A stretch of DNA of 64,000 nt, from the NCBI GenBank assembly GCA_047495785.1, contig JBLDXI010000032.1:2046001-2110000 (forward strand), in the 5' to 3' direction. The position numbers and the translations under genes were made by a program. The notes under the pieces are model-generated. The model was not told where the DNA came from and did no database searches. It saw only the letters and a list, made by a program, of their open reading frames with translations. This stretch comes from Lepidodermella squamata (lineage: Eukaryota; Gastrotricha). Each line of letters starts with the position of its first letter. Position 1 is the first letter of the stretch. Shown here one piece after another: positions 45,476 through 56,378 of the stretch.

Positions 45476-48189
45476 TTAAGCATTTACGTTTATACCGGGC
45501 GACTTCAATAACAAATCTAAAACGCAGGAGTGACAGTTATCCGCAGCGATCATTAACGGCGTAACACCAACATTGGTTGCTGCATTCACATCGGCTTTGA
45601 AGTCACCAGCGAGTTGCTTCACGATTTCCAAGTGACCATTCGCAGCAGCGATGTATAACGGCGTAGCCCCAGTATTCCTTGCTAAATTCACATCGGCTTT
45701 GTAGTCTCCAGCGAGTAGCTTCACGATTTCCAAGTGACCATTCTGAGCAGCCATGTATAACGGCGTAGCCCCAGTATTCCTCGCTAAATTCACATCGGCT
45801 TTGTAGTCACCAGCGAGTAGCTTCACGATTCCCAAGTGACCATTCTGAGCAGCGATGTATAACGGCGTGGCACCATCGTTCTCCGCTGCATTTACATCAG
45901 CTTTGTAGTCTCCAGTGAGTAGCTTCACGATTTCCAAGTGACCATTCTGAGCAGCGATGTATAACGGCGTAGCCCCAGTATTCCTCGCTGAATTCACATC
46001 GGCTTTGTAGTTTCCAGCGAGTAGCTTCACGATTTCCAAGTGACCATTCTGAGCAGCGATGTATAACGGCGTGGCACCATCGTTCTCCGCTGCACTTACA
46101 TCAGCTTTGTAGTCTCCAGTGAGTAGCTTCACGATTTCCAAGTGACCATTCGCAGCAGCGATTAATAATGGCGTAACACCAGTATTCCTCGCTAAATTCA
46201 CATCGGCTTTGTAGTCTCCAGCGAGTAGCTTCACGATTTCCAAGTGACCATTCGCAGCAGCGATGTATAACGGCGTAGCCCCAGTGTTCCTTGCTAAATT
46301 CACATCGGCTTTGTAGTCTCCAGCGAGTAGCTTCACGATTTCCAAGTGACCATTCTGAGCAGCGATGTATAACGGCGTAGCCCCAGTATTCCTCGCTAAA
46401 TTCACATCGGCTTTGTAGTCACCAGCGAGTAGCTTCACGATTCCCAAGTGACCATTCTGAGCAGCGATGTATAACGGCGTGGCACCATCGTTCGCCGCTG
46501 CATTTACATCAGCTTTGTAGTCTCCAGTGAGTAGCTTCACAATTTCCAAGTGACCATTCTGAGCAGCGATGTATAACGGCGTAGCCCCAGTATTCCTCGC
46601 TAAATTCACATCGGCTTTGTAGTTTCCAGCGAGTAGCTTCACGATTTCCAAGTGACCATTCTGAGCAGCGATGTATAACGGCGTGGCACCATCGTTCTCC
46701 GCTGCACTTACATCAGCTTTGTAGTCTCCAGTGAGTAGCTTCACGATTTCCAAGTGACCATTCGCAGCAGCGATTAATAATGGCGTAACACCAGTATTCC
46801 TCGCTAAATTCACATCGGCTTTGTAGTCTCCAGCGAGTAGCTTCACGATTTCCAAGTGACCATTCGCAGCAGCGATGTATAACGGCGTAGCCCCAGTGTT
46901 CCATGCTAAATTCACATCGGCTTTGTAGTCTCCAGCGAGTAGCTTCACGATTTCCAAGTGACCATTCTGAGCAGCCATGTATAACGGCGTAGCACCATCA
47001 TTCCTCGCTAAATTCACATCGGCTTTGTAGTCACCAGCGAGTAGCTTCACGATTCCCAAGTGACCATTCTGAGCAGCGATGTATAACGGCGTGGCACCAT
47101 CGTTCTCCGCTGCATTTACATCAGCTTTGTAGTCTCCAGTGAGTAGCTTCACGATTTCCAAGTGACCATTCGCAGCAGCGATTAATAATGGCGTAACACC
47201 AGTATTCTTCGCTAAATTCACATCGGCTTTGTAGTCTCCAGCGAGTAGCTTCACGATTTCCAAGTGACCATTCTGAGCAGCCATGTATAACGGCGTAGCA
47301 CCATCATTCCTCGCTAAATTCACATCGGCTTTGTAGTCACCAGCGAGTAGCTTCACGATTTCCAAGTGACCATTCTGAGCAGCGATTAATAATGGCGTAG
47401 CCCCAGTATTCCTTGCTAAATTCACATCGGCTTTGTAGTCTCCAGCGAGTTGCTTCACGATTTCCAAGTGACCATTCTGAGCAGCCATATATAACGGCGT
47501 AGCACCATCATTCCTCGCTAAATTCACATCGGCTTTGTAGTCACCAGCGAGTAGCTTCACGATTCCCAAGTGACCATTCTGAGCAGCGATTAATAATGGC
47601 GTAGCCCCAGTATTCCTTGCTAAATTCACATCGGCTTTGTAGTCTCCAGCGAGTTGCTTCACGATTTCCAAGTGACCATTCTGAGCAGCCATGTATAACG
47701 GCGTAGCACCATCATTCCTCGCTAAATTCACATCGGCTTTGTAGTCACCAGCGAGTAGCTTCACGATTTCCAAGTGACCATTCTGAGCAGCGATGTATAA
47801 CGGCGTAACACCATCAATCCTCGCTGCATTCACAATGGCTTTGACGTCTCCAGCGAGAAGTTTAGCGATTTCCAAGTGACCCTCCTGAGCAGCGATGCAT
47901 AGTGGCGTCGCCCCGCTATATTCCGCTGTTTCGACATTCGCACTTAAATCTTTGGCTAGAACTTGCACGACTTCCATGTGCCCATTTTTACAGCCATGTA
48001 AACTGCTGTTCTGCCTTGAGCGTCCACTAAGTCCATGTTGGCGCCATACGTTTCTACGAATGGCTTTATTAATTCATGGAATCCTTCTTGAGCTGCAATC
48101 ATCAGTGGCGTGAAGCCATCGTCATTCCGACTGTTCACATCCAAAATTAATCGACTCTTGTTCTGCAGGTTTTCAATTTCGGGCAACAT
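45476..48189 (-). pseudogene. Intronless giant ankyrin-repeat array with one frameshift
   Basis: The ORF from 48189 (MLPEIENLQNKSRLILDVNS) encodes two divergent ankyrin repeats and runs out of frame at a T5 run (47985-47989; A5 in the coding sense). The next frame continues the array (MEVVQVLAKDLSANVE...) to a stop at 45476. It has 24 further units of 34 residues (consensus GATPLYIAAQNGHLEIVKLL, then AGDYKADVNLARNT), most nearly identical in DNA (102-bp period), ending ...LLLKSPGINVNA. One missing base in a homopolymer could be a true frameshift or a sequencing error. If the frame is real, the protein is about 910 residues. No signal peptide, membrane segment or partner domain; presumed scaffold. 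Units 11-16 and 17-22 are a duplicated six-unit block. Confidence 0.8.
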
Positions 48190-48360
48190 TCTTCGTTGCC
48201 TCGAGTATTTAAATAGCAGCTGACAGTAATAGCAGTTAGAATTTCAGAATGTGTACCGAAATAAATCATCGACGTAAAAGCTCACCTTCACCGCCGCTTC
48301 GTAATCTATGACAGTGCTGCTAGCGTTAGTTGGAGTGGATGTATTTCCTCTTTCGGTATG

Positions 48361-49696
48361 GGTGGGTTTCTTTATTATCAACAGATTTTGTTGAAAACAA
48401 GGCAAAAAACAGAGACCATTTCTTTATCCATTTATGTTAAAAACAACCGACAGTGAGCATTTCTTTATTCTGATTTTGTTAGTAGCAGAAACAATAATCA
48501 GAGGCATTTCTTTATTCGATTTTTTGCATTAACAAAATCTCGCTTATCAAATGAAACACTCTGATTTTGTTATTAGATTAAATCGTTAAAGAAATGGTTA
48601 GCTATGTAGCTGCCATGGCGACCTGAGAAGTCAATAGAATAGGTAATATTTAGACAGGTTGTATAATTTGGCCTAAGGCCAACTAAAATTTCAGTCGATA
48701 TTAAGGGTCATCATGTTTCAATCGGTTTATTTGTCAAATTTTCAAATAAGAAATCAGCATGAAATATTGAAAATCAGCGCTTAGAACCTGAGATAATAAG
48801 TGCCGACATTTCAGCCGGGTCAAATCAGCCCGATTTGAAGCGCTTAACCAAATCAAGACAAAAGTGCCACCCTTCAGACTTCAGAGGTGGAGACAACTCT
48901 CTCGCAATAAAACGTTTTTTTTTTTTGGCGACATTTTCGCAGGTGACAAATAAGCAATGTAGCCTCACTTATATTATAATGTAATCACGATGATCTGAAT
49001 CGTTACTGACGGCCAAAACTTTGACGTTACTTTGACGCAAAAACTAATTAATCTTATTTTTTAATTTCGTTTATTTGACGACATTTCAGCTGACGACAAT
49101 AAGGCAAATTAGCCGAAATTTTATCAGAATTTGATAAATTTGATCCGAATTTGTATTTAAACTGAGCTCGCATTTAGTCTGTCAGTTAAAACGGATATGT
49201 CCCTTGCTGGACTGTCGCCAGCGCAAATGTCGGCGAATAACGATTTCGCCCTATTTTTTACTCGCAATATTCTCAAATTGGCACATCATCAATTTATATC
49301 AAAAAAATTGTCTGCGGTTTTGTCGCCAGCTGAAATGTCGCACCCCTATAAATTATGGGTTTGTTGCTTGGCATAATGAATCATCAAGCATAACTTGGAA
49401 AAAATTAGCTGAAAAATCAGTTATTTTCTCCTTATGCCTACGTTGGGCTGGGTCTTGGCGCGTGCGACTTAGAAAAAATCGCTCCAAAAACGACTCGGCG
49501 AGTTGTTGATAATTTTGGGCAAAAAACATGTTTAATGAATGAAACGCTAGCTGATTATTATAGTAGCTCCAACAATAATCAGCATAAAGAAATAACTTTT
49601 TGTTGAACTAATAATTTCAGCAAAAATAAAGAAATGGTCTGTTTATGGCCTGTTTTGTTAATAATTTCATCTCTGTTGGAGATAAAGAAACGCACC
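48361..49696. mobile_element. Unclassified DNA element X, copy 1
   Basis: Left end GGTGGGTTTCTTTATTATCA, right end ATAAAGAAACGCACC: short inverted termini. TTTCTTTATT-CTGATTTTGTTA motifs recur inside near the left end. It also carries CGCCAGCGCAAATGTCG and CGACATTTCAGC blocks in both orientations. No transposase ORF seen. A second, disrupted copy starts at 49896. Confidence 0.55.
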
Positions 49697-50582
49697 CTAT
49701 GTTGGTTCGGCGTCAAAAAAGAGCTCGCTAGCAATTCATTCACGCTAGCTCGTCTTGATTCATCTTTTGGTAGCATGGACAGCTCAAAGTTACGGAACTC
49801 CTGAGAGAATCTGAGATCGCCGAGTGTTGGCTGTGATGTTTCCCTGAAGATATATCCATGAAATTTTAGAATAATCTATTTCATGTTTTGCTCATGGTGC
49901 GTTTCTTTATTTTCAACAGATTTTGTTGAAAACAAAGCAAAAAAGCATCCTTTTAAGTAAAAAACAACTAAGAGTGAGTATTTCTTGATTCTGATTTTGT
50001 TAGTATCGAAAACAATAATCAGAGGCATCTCTTTATTCGATTCGATTGCACTAACAAAATCTCGTTTATCAACTGAAACACTTTGATTTTGCTATTAGAT
50101 TAAATCGATAAAGAAATGGTTAGCTATGATGTATAATTGTTCTGGCGACCTGAGAAGTCAATAGAATCTGTAAGATTTTGACAGGTTGTAATATTTGGCC
50201 TTTGGCCAACTGAAATTTCAGTCGTATTGAGGATCATAATGTTTCGAACGGTTACATTTCAAAATTTGCAAATAGGAAATCAGCAGGAAATACTGCAAAT
50301 GTGCGCTTTAAGCCTATGTCTTTAAGTGCCGACATTTCAGCCCGGTCAAATCAGCCCGATGTGAAGCGCCAAGTTCAAATTTCAATTCAAGACTGATCTG
50401 TCACTTGCTGGACTGTCGCCAGCGCAAATGTCGCGAATATCGATTTCGCTCTATCTTCGACCCGAACCGTAACATTTCAAAATTTTCCTATTCACATTAT
50501 TATATCAGCGGGTTTGTCGCTTGCTGAAATGTCGCAAGTCCATAAATTAATGGACTTGTAGCTTGGCATACTCAATCATCAA

Positions 50583-52619
50583 CAGGGCTGCAAAAGTGTT
50601 TTTCTTCCCACCACCGGCTTCAAAATTTCCCAAAAAGAAATTTTCACGTAGAATTTTATCAATGCATGATATGTAATGGCACGTGCTTTACAAGCACTTA
50701 TTTTCATTTTTTATTACTTTTAAAAATTTGATTAATTTTATTGTTATCATTGTTGGCTCAATAAAGCAATTTTCTTGATGTTATCAATCTCTTTTAATTT
50801 TACTCAGAGGTAAATAAATAAGCTTTGATTTTTCTAGCAAGTTATTGTCTTATCCACCATGGTTCCACCATCTCACGAAGTGGTGAAATGTGAATATTGC
50901 CTGAAACCTATGAGACGAGATAAGTTGAAAAGTTGCAAAACGCAGCCCATTTTGATTTTTTTTATCGAAATTCTTCCCAAATTTCTTTAGAAATTTTAAA
51001 TAAATTAATCCAAATAGCGCTCTGCATTTCCCATTCTCCTTCCCATTTCCAGATGAACAATTGTGAATTAAATGGTATTCACTTTTTTCAAAAATTCAAT
51101 TTTAGACAGTTGGTATTATAGTATCTTTCCATATTTCTTGAAAAATTAGGACTGATTTGACCCTCATTCAAACTTTAATATTATATCATAAGATCATAAA
51201 AATCGTTTACAAAATTTTATCATTTTTAGAAGATTTTTGCGAATTCCTGATAAATTCGATAAATATATATATAAAATGGGAAAATAATTTTTACATTCAT
51301 GTATTATATAGGCACCCGTTTCGCCGCTTACGCAGCATCAGTTCTCCGAAACTTCCGAAAAAATTACTGTCATTTATACGCTCGGCTCAAAATGAAAAAG
51401 GATGAACTCTCGTCCAAAATTGGGAACGTCCGATTTGTGCTCCTCTTGGAATTATTAATTGACATCTACGATCGAATTGGCAAATTATCATCAGAGGTAC
51501 AAATCTTCGAAATGCTGCCTTGGGAAATTGACACCATCATCAAACTGGCCAGGTTAAATTTTTCGAATTTAGCTGAAACTTCCGAACTGGAAATTATCGA
51601 AAACTTCCCGAATTTCTACAAGGCGAGGAGCCAATTGCTAGAAACTGGGAAATACCGGAACGCTGAAATTTCGCTTACCGACAGCTCGAAAATTACTCGT
51701 TCCTCTACTCGGTCGAATGAAAATTCGGGAAATACGATTGAAGAAGTTGCGTTGTGTTGTGTTGGGCTGGGAATCAAGTTCTGTGGAAGCTTGGGAAATG
51801 AACTTTTCAAACGATTTCCGATTGCGAAGAACCTGATCCGAAAAGCTGAGCTGGTTTTCAACTTATCGATGATACGAAACCACGGCCCCGATTGCGCTGC
51901 GACTATAGCGGAGATGGTAGATGAAGCCAATCGAGCGGGACAGAACTTCCCGAAGCCAGCGATTCTTTCCCAGTACTCAACCTGGAAACAGCGTGTCCGC
52001 GCGCTTCCCCCGATCGCTTCCCAAAAACCAATTGAGATCCTTTACAAATTCCTCGCGGAAGAATCCCTGTACGGCGGCATTAAGGAGTTCATGAGGTTTC
52101 ATCTTACTTGCTCTCTGAAAATTCATTGTGAGAGCATCGTCGAGAGCATGGGGGCTGTGCTGGATCGCCATGCCTCTCATGACAGGCCAATCGGCGAGGG
52201 AGCTGTGGCCAAAGACCAAAGAAGTATTCCTTCATTGGAACGGCCCGAATCCAGCTGGGAAAAAATCAGATCGGTTTATCGAAGCAGCGTTGAATAGACA
52301 TTTTTCGAATGAGCCGTGGCATTTCCAACGTCGATCAGGCGATTCTCGACTCAAATTTCGTAAAACAAGCGAGGTCGTCGACCGAATTGCTAAAGAGTAA
52401 GGGCGAATCGAATTTTGATTGACAAAGTGTAAAGGAAAAAGGTGAAAGAGGCGAGAGTTGAGTGAAAAATAAAACTGATGTCCGATGGTGTGGATTAATT
52501 GAACAGTTGATGTATTAAAATTTCAATTTCCCATTCAAACTTCCCACAAAAAGAGGGTTCACTGTTCTGAAACTTCCCACCACCAAGGGTGGCATGGTGG
52601 TACACTTTTTGCAGCCCTG
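50583..52619 (+). mobile_element. hAT-family DNA transposon, 2037 bp
   Basis: The ends CAGGGCTGCAAAAGTGT and ACACTTTTTGCAGCCCTG form typical hAT termini. The flanking 8-bp duplication ATCATCAA is perfect (50575-50582 and 52620-52627). Near 50860 a C-x2-C zinc-finger start (KCEYCLKPMRRDK) is followed by a stop, probably a BED-finger relic. The main ORF is listed separately. Recently mobile but probably non-autonomous now. Confidence 0.9.
51299..52400 (+). pseudogene. Frameshifted hAT transposase
   Basis: The frame from 51299 to 52297 gives up to 332 residues, including ELLIDIYDRIGKLSSEVQIF, YKFLAEESLYGGIKEF and IHCESIVESMGAVLDRHASH. The conserved continuation then lies in another frame (TKEVFLHWNGPNPAGKKSDR, ALNRHFSNEPWHF) to 52400, so a single-base frameshift lies near 52190. 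The EsivESmG...HWNGP pattern fits the C-terminal region of a transposase, but I cannot place the three catalytic acidic residues. Its position between hAT termini supports the call. Confidence 0.6.
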
Positions 52620-52804
52620 ATCATCAAGCATAACTTGGAAAAAATTAATAGAAAAATAAGATATTTTCTCCTTATGCCTATGTTGGGCTGGGTCTTGATG
52701 CGTACGACTTCGAAAAAATCGCTCTAAAAACGACTCGACAAGTTGTTAAACTCCAGCGACGTTATTTTGATTTCAAACCGAATGGTCATAATTATCCGAA
52801 TTTC

Positions 52805-53113
52805 TTACTTCGAAGGAAGAATACCAGCTAATTGAGCACGCTTCTCGCCCATCTCCTTGTTCGCTTTGTCATAACTTGGGATGGATATCTCTGCAAGGCT
52901 AGCGTTCAATCCGCTCGGAATGTCAACGGATGACATGTTGGCGTCAATGTCAACGTCGAAGGCACTCGAGCTAGTGGCATCTTCGATCGGCTTAGATCCA
53001 TGCAACTGCGTGTTCGCTGCTAACTCTCCGGCAAGTTGATTTTCATCGCTTTTCAAACTTCCGGAACTTTTCGTAGAACCGCCGCCGAACTTTTTTAGCT
53101 TATCGGAGGACAT
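52805..53113 (-). CDS. Small hydrophilic protein of unknown function
   Basis: 102 residues from the ATG at 53113 (MSSDKLKKFGGGSTKSSGSL) to a stop at 52805. Not recognised. Lys/Ser-rich N-terminus, acidic middle (AFDVDIDANMSSVDIPSGLN), Lys-rich end (KANKEMGEKRAQLAGILPSK); no Cys, signal peptide or membrane segment; predicted disordered. It lies just beyond the broken end of element X copy 2, so it could be a host gene or a chance ORF. Balanced composition and no low-complexity shadow favour a real gene. Confidence 0.5.
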   Translation of the reverse strand: MSSDKLKKFGGGSTKSSGSLKSDENQLAGELAANTQLHGSKPIEDATSSSAFDVDIDANMSSVDIPSGLNASLAEISIPSYDKANKEMGEKRAQLAGILPSK

Positions 53114-54083
53114 CGCAATGACCAATAAATATGGGAGAACGCGAGGAGGTTTTATGTAAAAACTATCAAATAACAGGAATATTCAATATAGAAGGTCCGC
53201 AAACGTCGCATAGCAGTAAAATACCGAGACTTCCTATAGCTAATAGATAGCTTATGACACACTATCTAGCGTGCTCGAGTTTTATCTTATCAAACATCGT
53301 ACAAGCTGGGTGTCATTCGCAGTTCGAATTGCGAACCTCCCACTTGGGTCAACGTAGAGGCGATAAATGACAGGCGGCGCGATGCTAACTATCATCAGTA
53401 TCTTAAATAAATGTGGCCAAGTGTTGTTATGGACCGGTAAAATTAAATGTGGCAAGGAGCCGCTTGAGAAAAGTATATCAGTTACCAGTTTAATGTAGAG
53501 AGGAGAGAGGGTTAAGTAAGGTCAAATTAAATGCGAGCTGTTAGAATCTCTATTTTGACCCCAACCTTTCTGGCCATTCACCGCGAATATGTTGACGAGT
53601 CTTCAATTTTGCAGCTTGACACAGTGTACAAAGTAGAGGGGGCACCGGGTCTGGGGGTCCAGGCAAGAAAAGCCGAAAATACTCTATCGCCCGAAAATTC
53701 TGAGCTGGAATAGACCCTAAAGTATGCTAAGTATGCTGGCAGGAAGAAGAAAGTATATCAATTATCAGGGATTTATCCGGCTTTTTGCCACGCACACGCC
53801 CAATCAATTCGCCCAACTTAAATTTAAAATTGAAATTAACGAACGCACGCGAACAAAGTGCACACTTTATTTATTTAGTTTCCCCAATGATTGTTTTTCC
53901 AATTTCATTAGTTAGTTTTTCCAGTCATGTTAGTAGAGAAGGGAGAGCGTTGTTTGCACAAGCCGGTGTTCACGTGGTGCTAACATAGACAATTAAGAAA
54001 AATTCTGATTGGCTCAAGTTTTACATCGTTGGATAGAGCAATAATCAAATAAGATCATAGTATTTTTCTCGAAATTTTTCGGT
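53114..54083. other. Intergenic; nothing recognised
   Basis: Short ORFs on the plus strand (53531-53988) have no domain or composition suggestive of coding. No repeat structure noticed. Confidence 0.4.
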
Positions 54084-54740
54084 GTAAAATCGTCGTCGGT
54101 GCGGCCAAAAGTGTTATATCCATGAAAAAAAATCGAAAATGAGATTTTTACAGTTTCGGGCTCAGAATTTAACGCCCGTTATTATTCTAAAAACCGCATC
54201 TCAAAATTCGCCATGGATCAAAAGTATTATATCCAATTTCGTGCCTTTGTTACAAGGTCACTTTGTCGGCAGAATCAACAGTATTATATCCAGCAAAAAA
54301 TCGCTCAATCGCGAGCAAAATGGTGATTTAAAAATCGCCAAAAAGTAAATGCATGCATGAGGAATCGAAACAGCAGTGCGATGTTGATGCCAAACAAAAA
54401 ATAATCCTCTTTGTCCACGCTGTAAAAGAAAAATCGCCAAAAAAATGGATGCGGGCACGGGGACTCGAACCACTCTATGTAAAAACACCATAACACAAAA
54501 ACCAAAAAAGTACGAAACAGCATTATGTCCAACGCATGTCTCGATGGCGCGAAAACGGTGCATCACCGGTAAAAATGGCCGGCGTCATTCGATCCGCCGT
54601 GATCAACTACCCCCATGTTCGACTCGGTGACATATTTTACTGAAAATTTCGAAAATAAAGCTTTTTTCGATTTATCTCAAAATTAACACTCTTGGATATA
54701 ATACTTTTGGCCGCGCCGACGACGAAATAAACAATTTTAC
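54084..54740. mobile_element. MITE-like element with about 30-bp terminal inverted repeats
   Basis: GTAAAATCGTCGTCGGTGCGG at the left and its near complement ending CGACGACGAAATAAACAATTTTAC at the right, with the adjoining CCAAAAGTGTTATATCCA / TGGATATAATACTTTTGG also paired. GTATTATATCCA recurs internally three times. A perfect polymerase III B-box-like GGTTCGAGTCC lies on the minus strand near 54461-54471, but no matching A box was found. No convincing ORF. Confidence 0.65.
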
Positions 54741-55204
54741 CTGAAGACTCTTAAAATGGCGATTTTCCATAAAAGTGACCAACTGTGAGACAATTTAAAA
54801 AAGTTAAAAAAAACCGTCTCATGAGACAGGACTCATTCGATAAAGGAGCGCTTTTAGTATTTTTTCGAAATTTGTGGAAAATGAATTTTTTTCTCTGGGA
54901 ATTTTAGAAAATAATTAAAAATCGGAAAAGTTACGATGGGCGGATAGGCTGAAGAGCGAATAAAATAAAGGCGGCGTGCCCACTTTTTCACGTTTTGGTG
55001 TGAATTAATTTACTATAGGAAGATCGCTAGTTTCCGATCTGTATAGAGTTGTCTGTGACCGGTCCATAGGAGCCGCTGCCCAAGCATTCAGTTTTGAAAC
55101 TCAGTGAATGATAGAAAACTCTTGATTATTCTCAAAAACAACTGGGAGCCTCGCAAAGTAGCAAACCTACAGACAGTCAGGTGCCAGGGCGGATATATTT
55201 TGTG

Positions 55205-55377
55205 CAGGGCTGCAAAACCTGCGAAACTTCCCGCGCACTTTCTCAAAATTTCCCGCTAATTTTGACCCATTTCAGCACATTTTCCTGCGATTTACTGTAA
55301 TTTTTTGAAAATTTCCCGCTGCGCGGCCGAATTTCCCGCGCACCAGGTGCGCCATTTTCGCATGTTTTGCAGCCCTG
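55205..55377. mobile_element. hAT MITE, 173 bp
   Basis: CAGGGCTGCAAAAC at the left and GTTTTGCAGCCCTG at the right, with a perfect 8-bp duplication ATTTTGTG on both sides (55197-55204 and 55378-55385). The termini match the 2-kb hAT at 50583, so this is probably a non-autonomous derivative moved by the same transposase. The interior has TTCCCGC repeats. Confidence 0.92.
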
Positions 55378-56378
55378 ATTTTGTGCTTTTATTTGCTGAT
55401 ATCGCGTTTTATTTGCTGATATCGCTGATATCACTTGGGTGAAATGCTACGAGAAGGAACGCATAAACGATAAGTTAGTAAGGCATGTACGACCTGGGGC
55501 TAAGACGGTATCTCTAGGTGGTTTGATAAAATGCGTGAAAATGTAAGATGAATCATTATTCATACTCTTCTTTAAACTCACGCTTGGGATGAAAAGTACC
55601 GGTTGTGGATGGTAGCGATAATTCCTCCCAGTTCACCGGGGAAAAAGCTAATTGAATAAAGCTGAGAGCTAAATCACCAGAGTGGCGAGATTGATTAGGG
55701 GCACCATCTATCTTGGTGCCGCAACCAGCACTGCGTTTAGCTTTAGGCCAAATCTTTGTGAGTATGTTTGAGGTTGGCAGGCGAATACGAGACACGGAGT
55801 TCAATTATGGCAATCTAAGCAGGCCGTGGCTGTAGATTTGATGCGCAAACAGCGACAGCAGGCCAATGGAAAGCCAGTCGCTGAGGCGAACTGTTAGGTC
55901 CGAGATGGCACTGCGCGTACAATCGAGCATGATGTAGCCATGAAGCATGAAGCTGTACAACGGAACGTAGTGCGGTAACTACTGCAGTTGGGACAATGCC
56001 GGCGTAGCGCCAACTTATGACTGGAAGTTCAATGTTGTGAATAAACGAAAAACCTCGTCGACTACGATCAATGGGTCCAGTGGTTTCAACTACGTGATAC
56101 GCGTTTGTTCGGAAGTTCCTAAGTGATCATTGGAAATTGCGTCGAAAAGCAGCTCAATTCACGCTCGCCCAAGCAATTATTCCAGCAATAAAAATTCGTT
56201 AAAAATCGTAGGCGTCGATGGTTCCAAAGCTAGAATCAGTTTCCAAGTCGGAACTCAAAGACCGAGTGAACTTAAACTATGAGATGTCGAGCTTAGCAAA
56301 CTACTTTCTTGAGACAAAAAGCAACTCAAACAAGCTACATGAACTATTCTATTGAGTTTCTTTTTTCACGTCGCGATT
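55378..56378. other. Intergenic; no gene recognised
   Basis: Starts with a short tandem repeat (TTTATTTGCTGATATCGC, about 55389-55432). Short ORFs on the minus strand have no recognisable domain. Confidence 0.4.

Larger units (their letters stand above)
49896..52762. mobile_element. Unclassified DNA element X, copy 2, split by a hAT
   Basis: GGTGCGTTTCTTTATTTTCAA starts a direct copy of element X. 49896-50582 and 52620 to about 52762 match copy 1 with an internal deletion; the sequence is interrupted at ATCATCAA by the hAT element. The right end after 52762 is missing or diverged. Copy order shows the hAT inserted after element X. Confidence 0.6.

Noticed and set aside
48361-50582. LTR retrotransposon (two direct copies as LTRs)
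   Set aside because: The copies are longer than typical for the gap between them, have no gag/pol, primer-binding site or TG...CA ends, and copy 1 has inverted termini; two DNA-element copies fit better.
54420-54480. tRNA or SINE based on a perfect B-box-like sequence
   Set aside because: No A box at the right distance and no cloverleaf; left as a note in the MITE.
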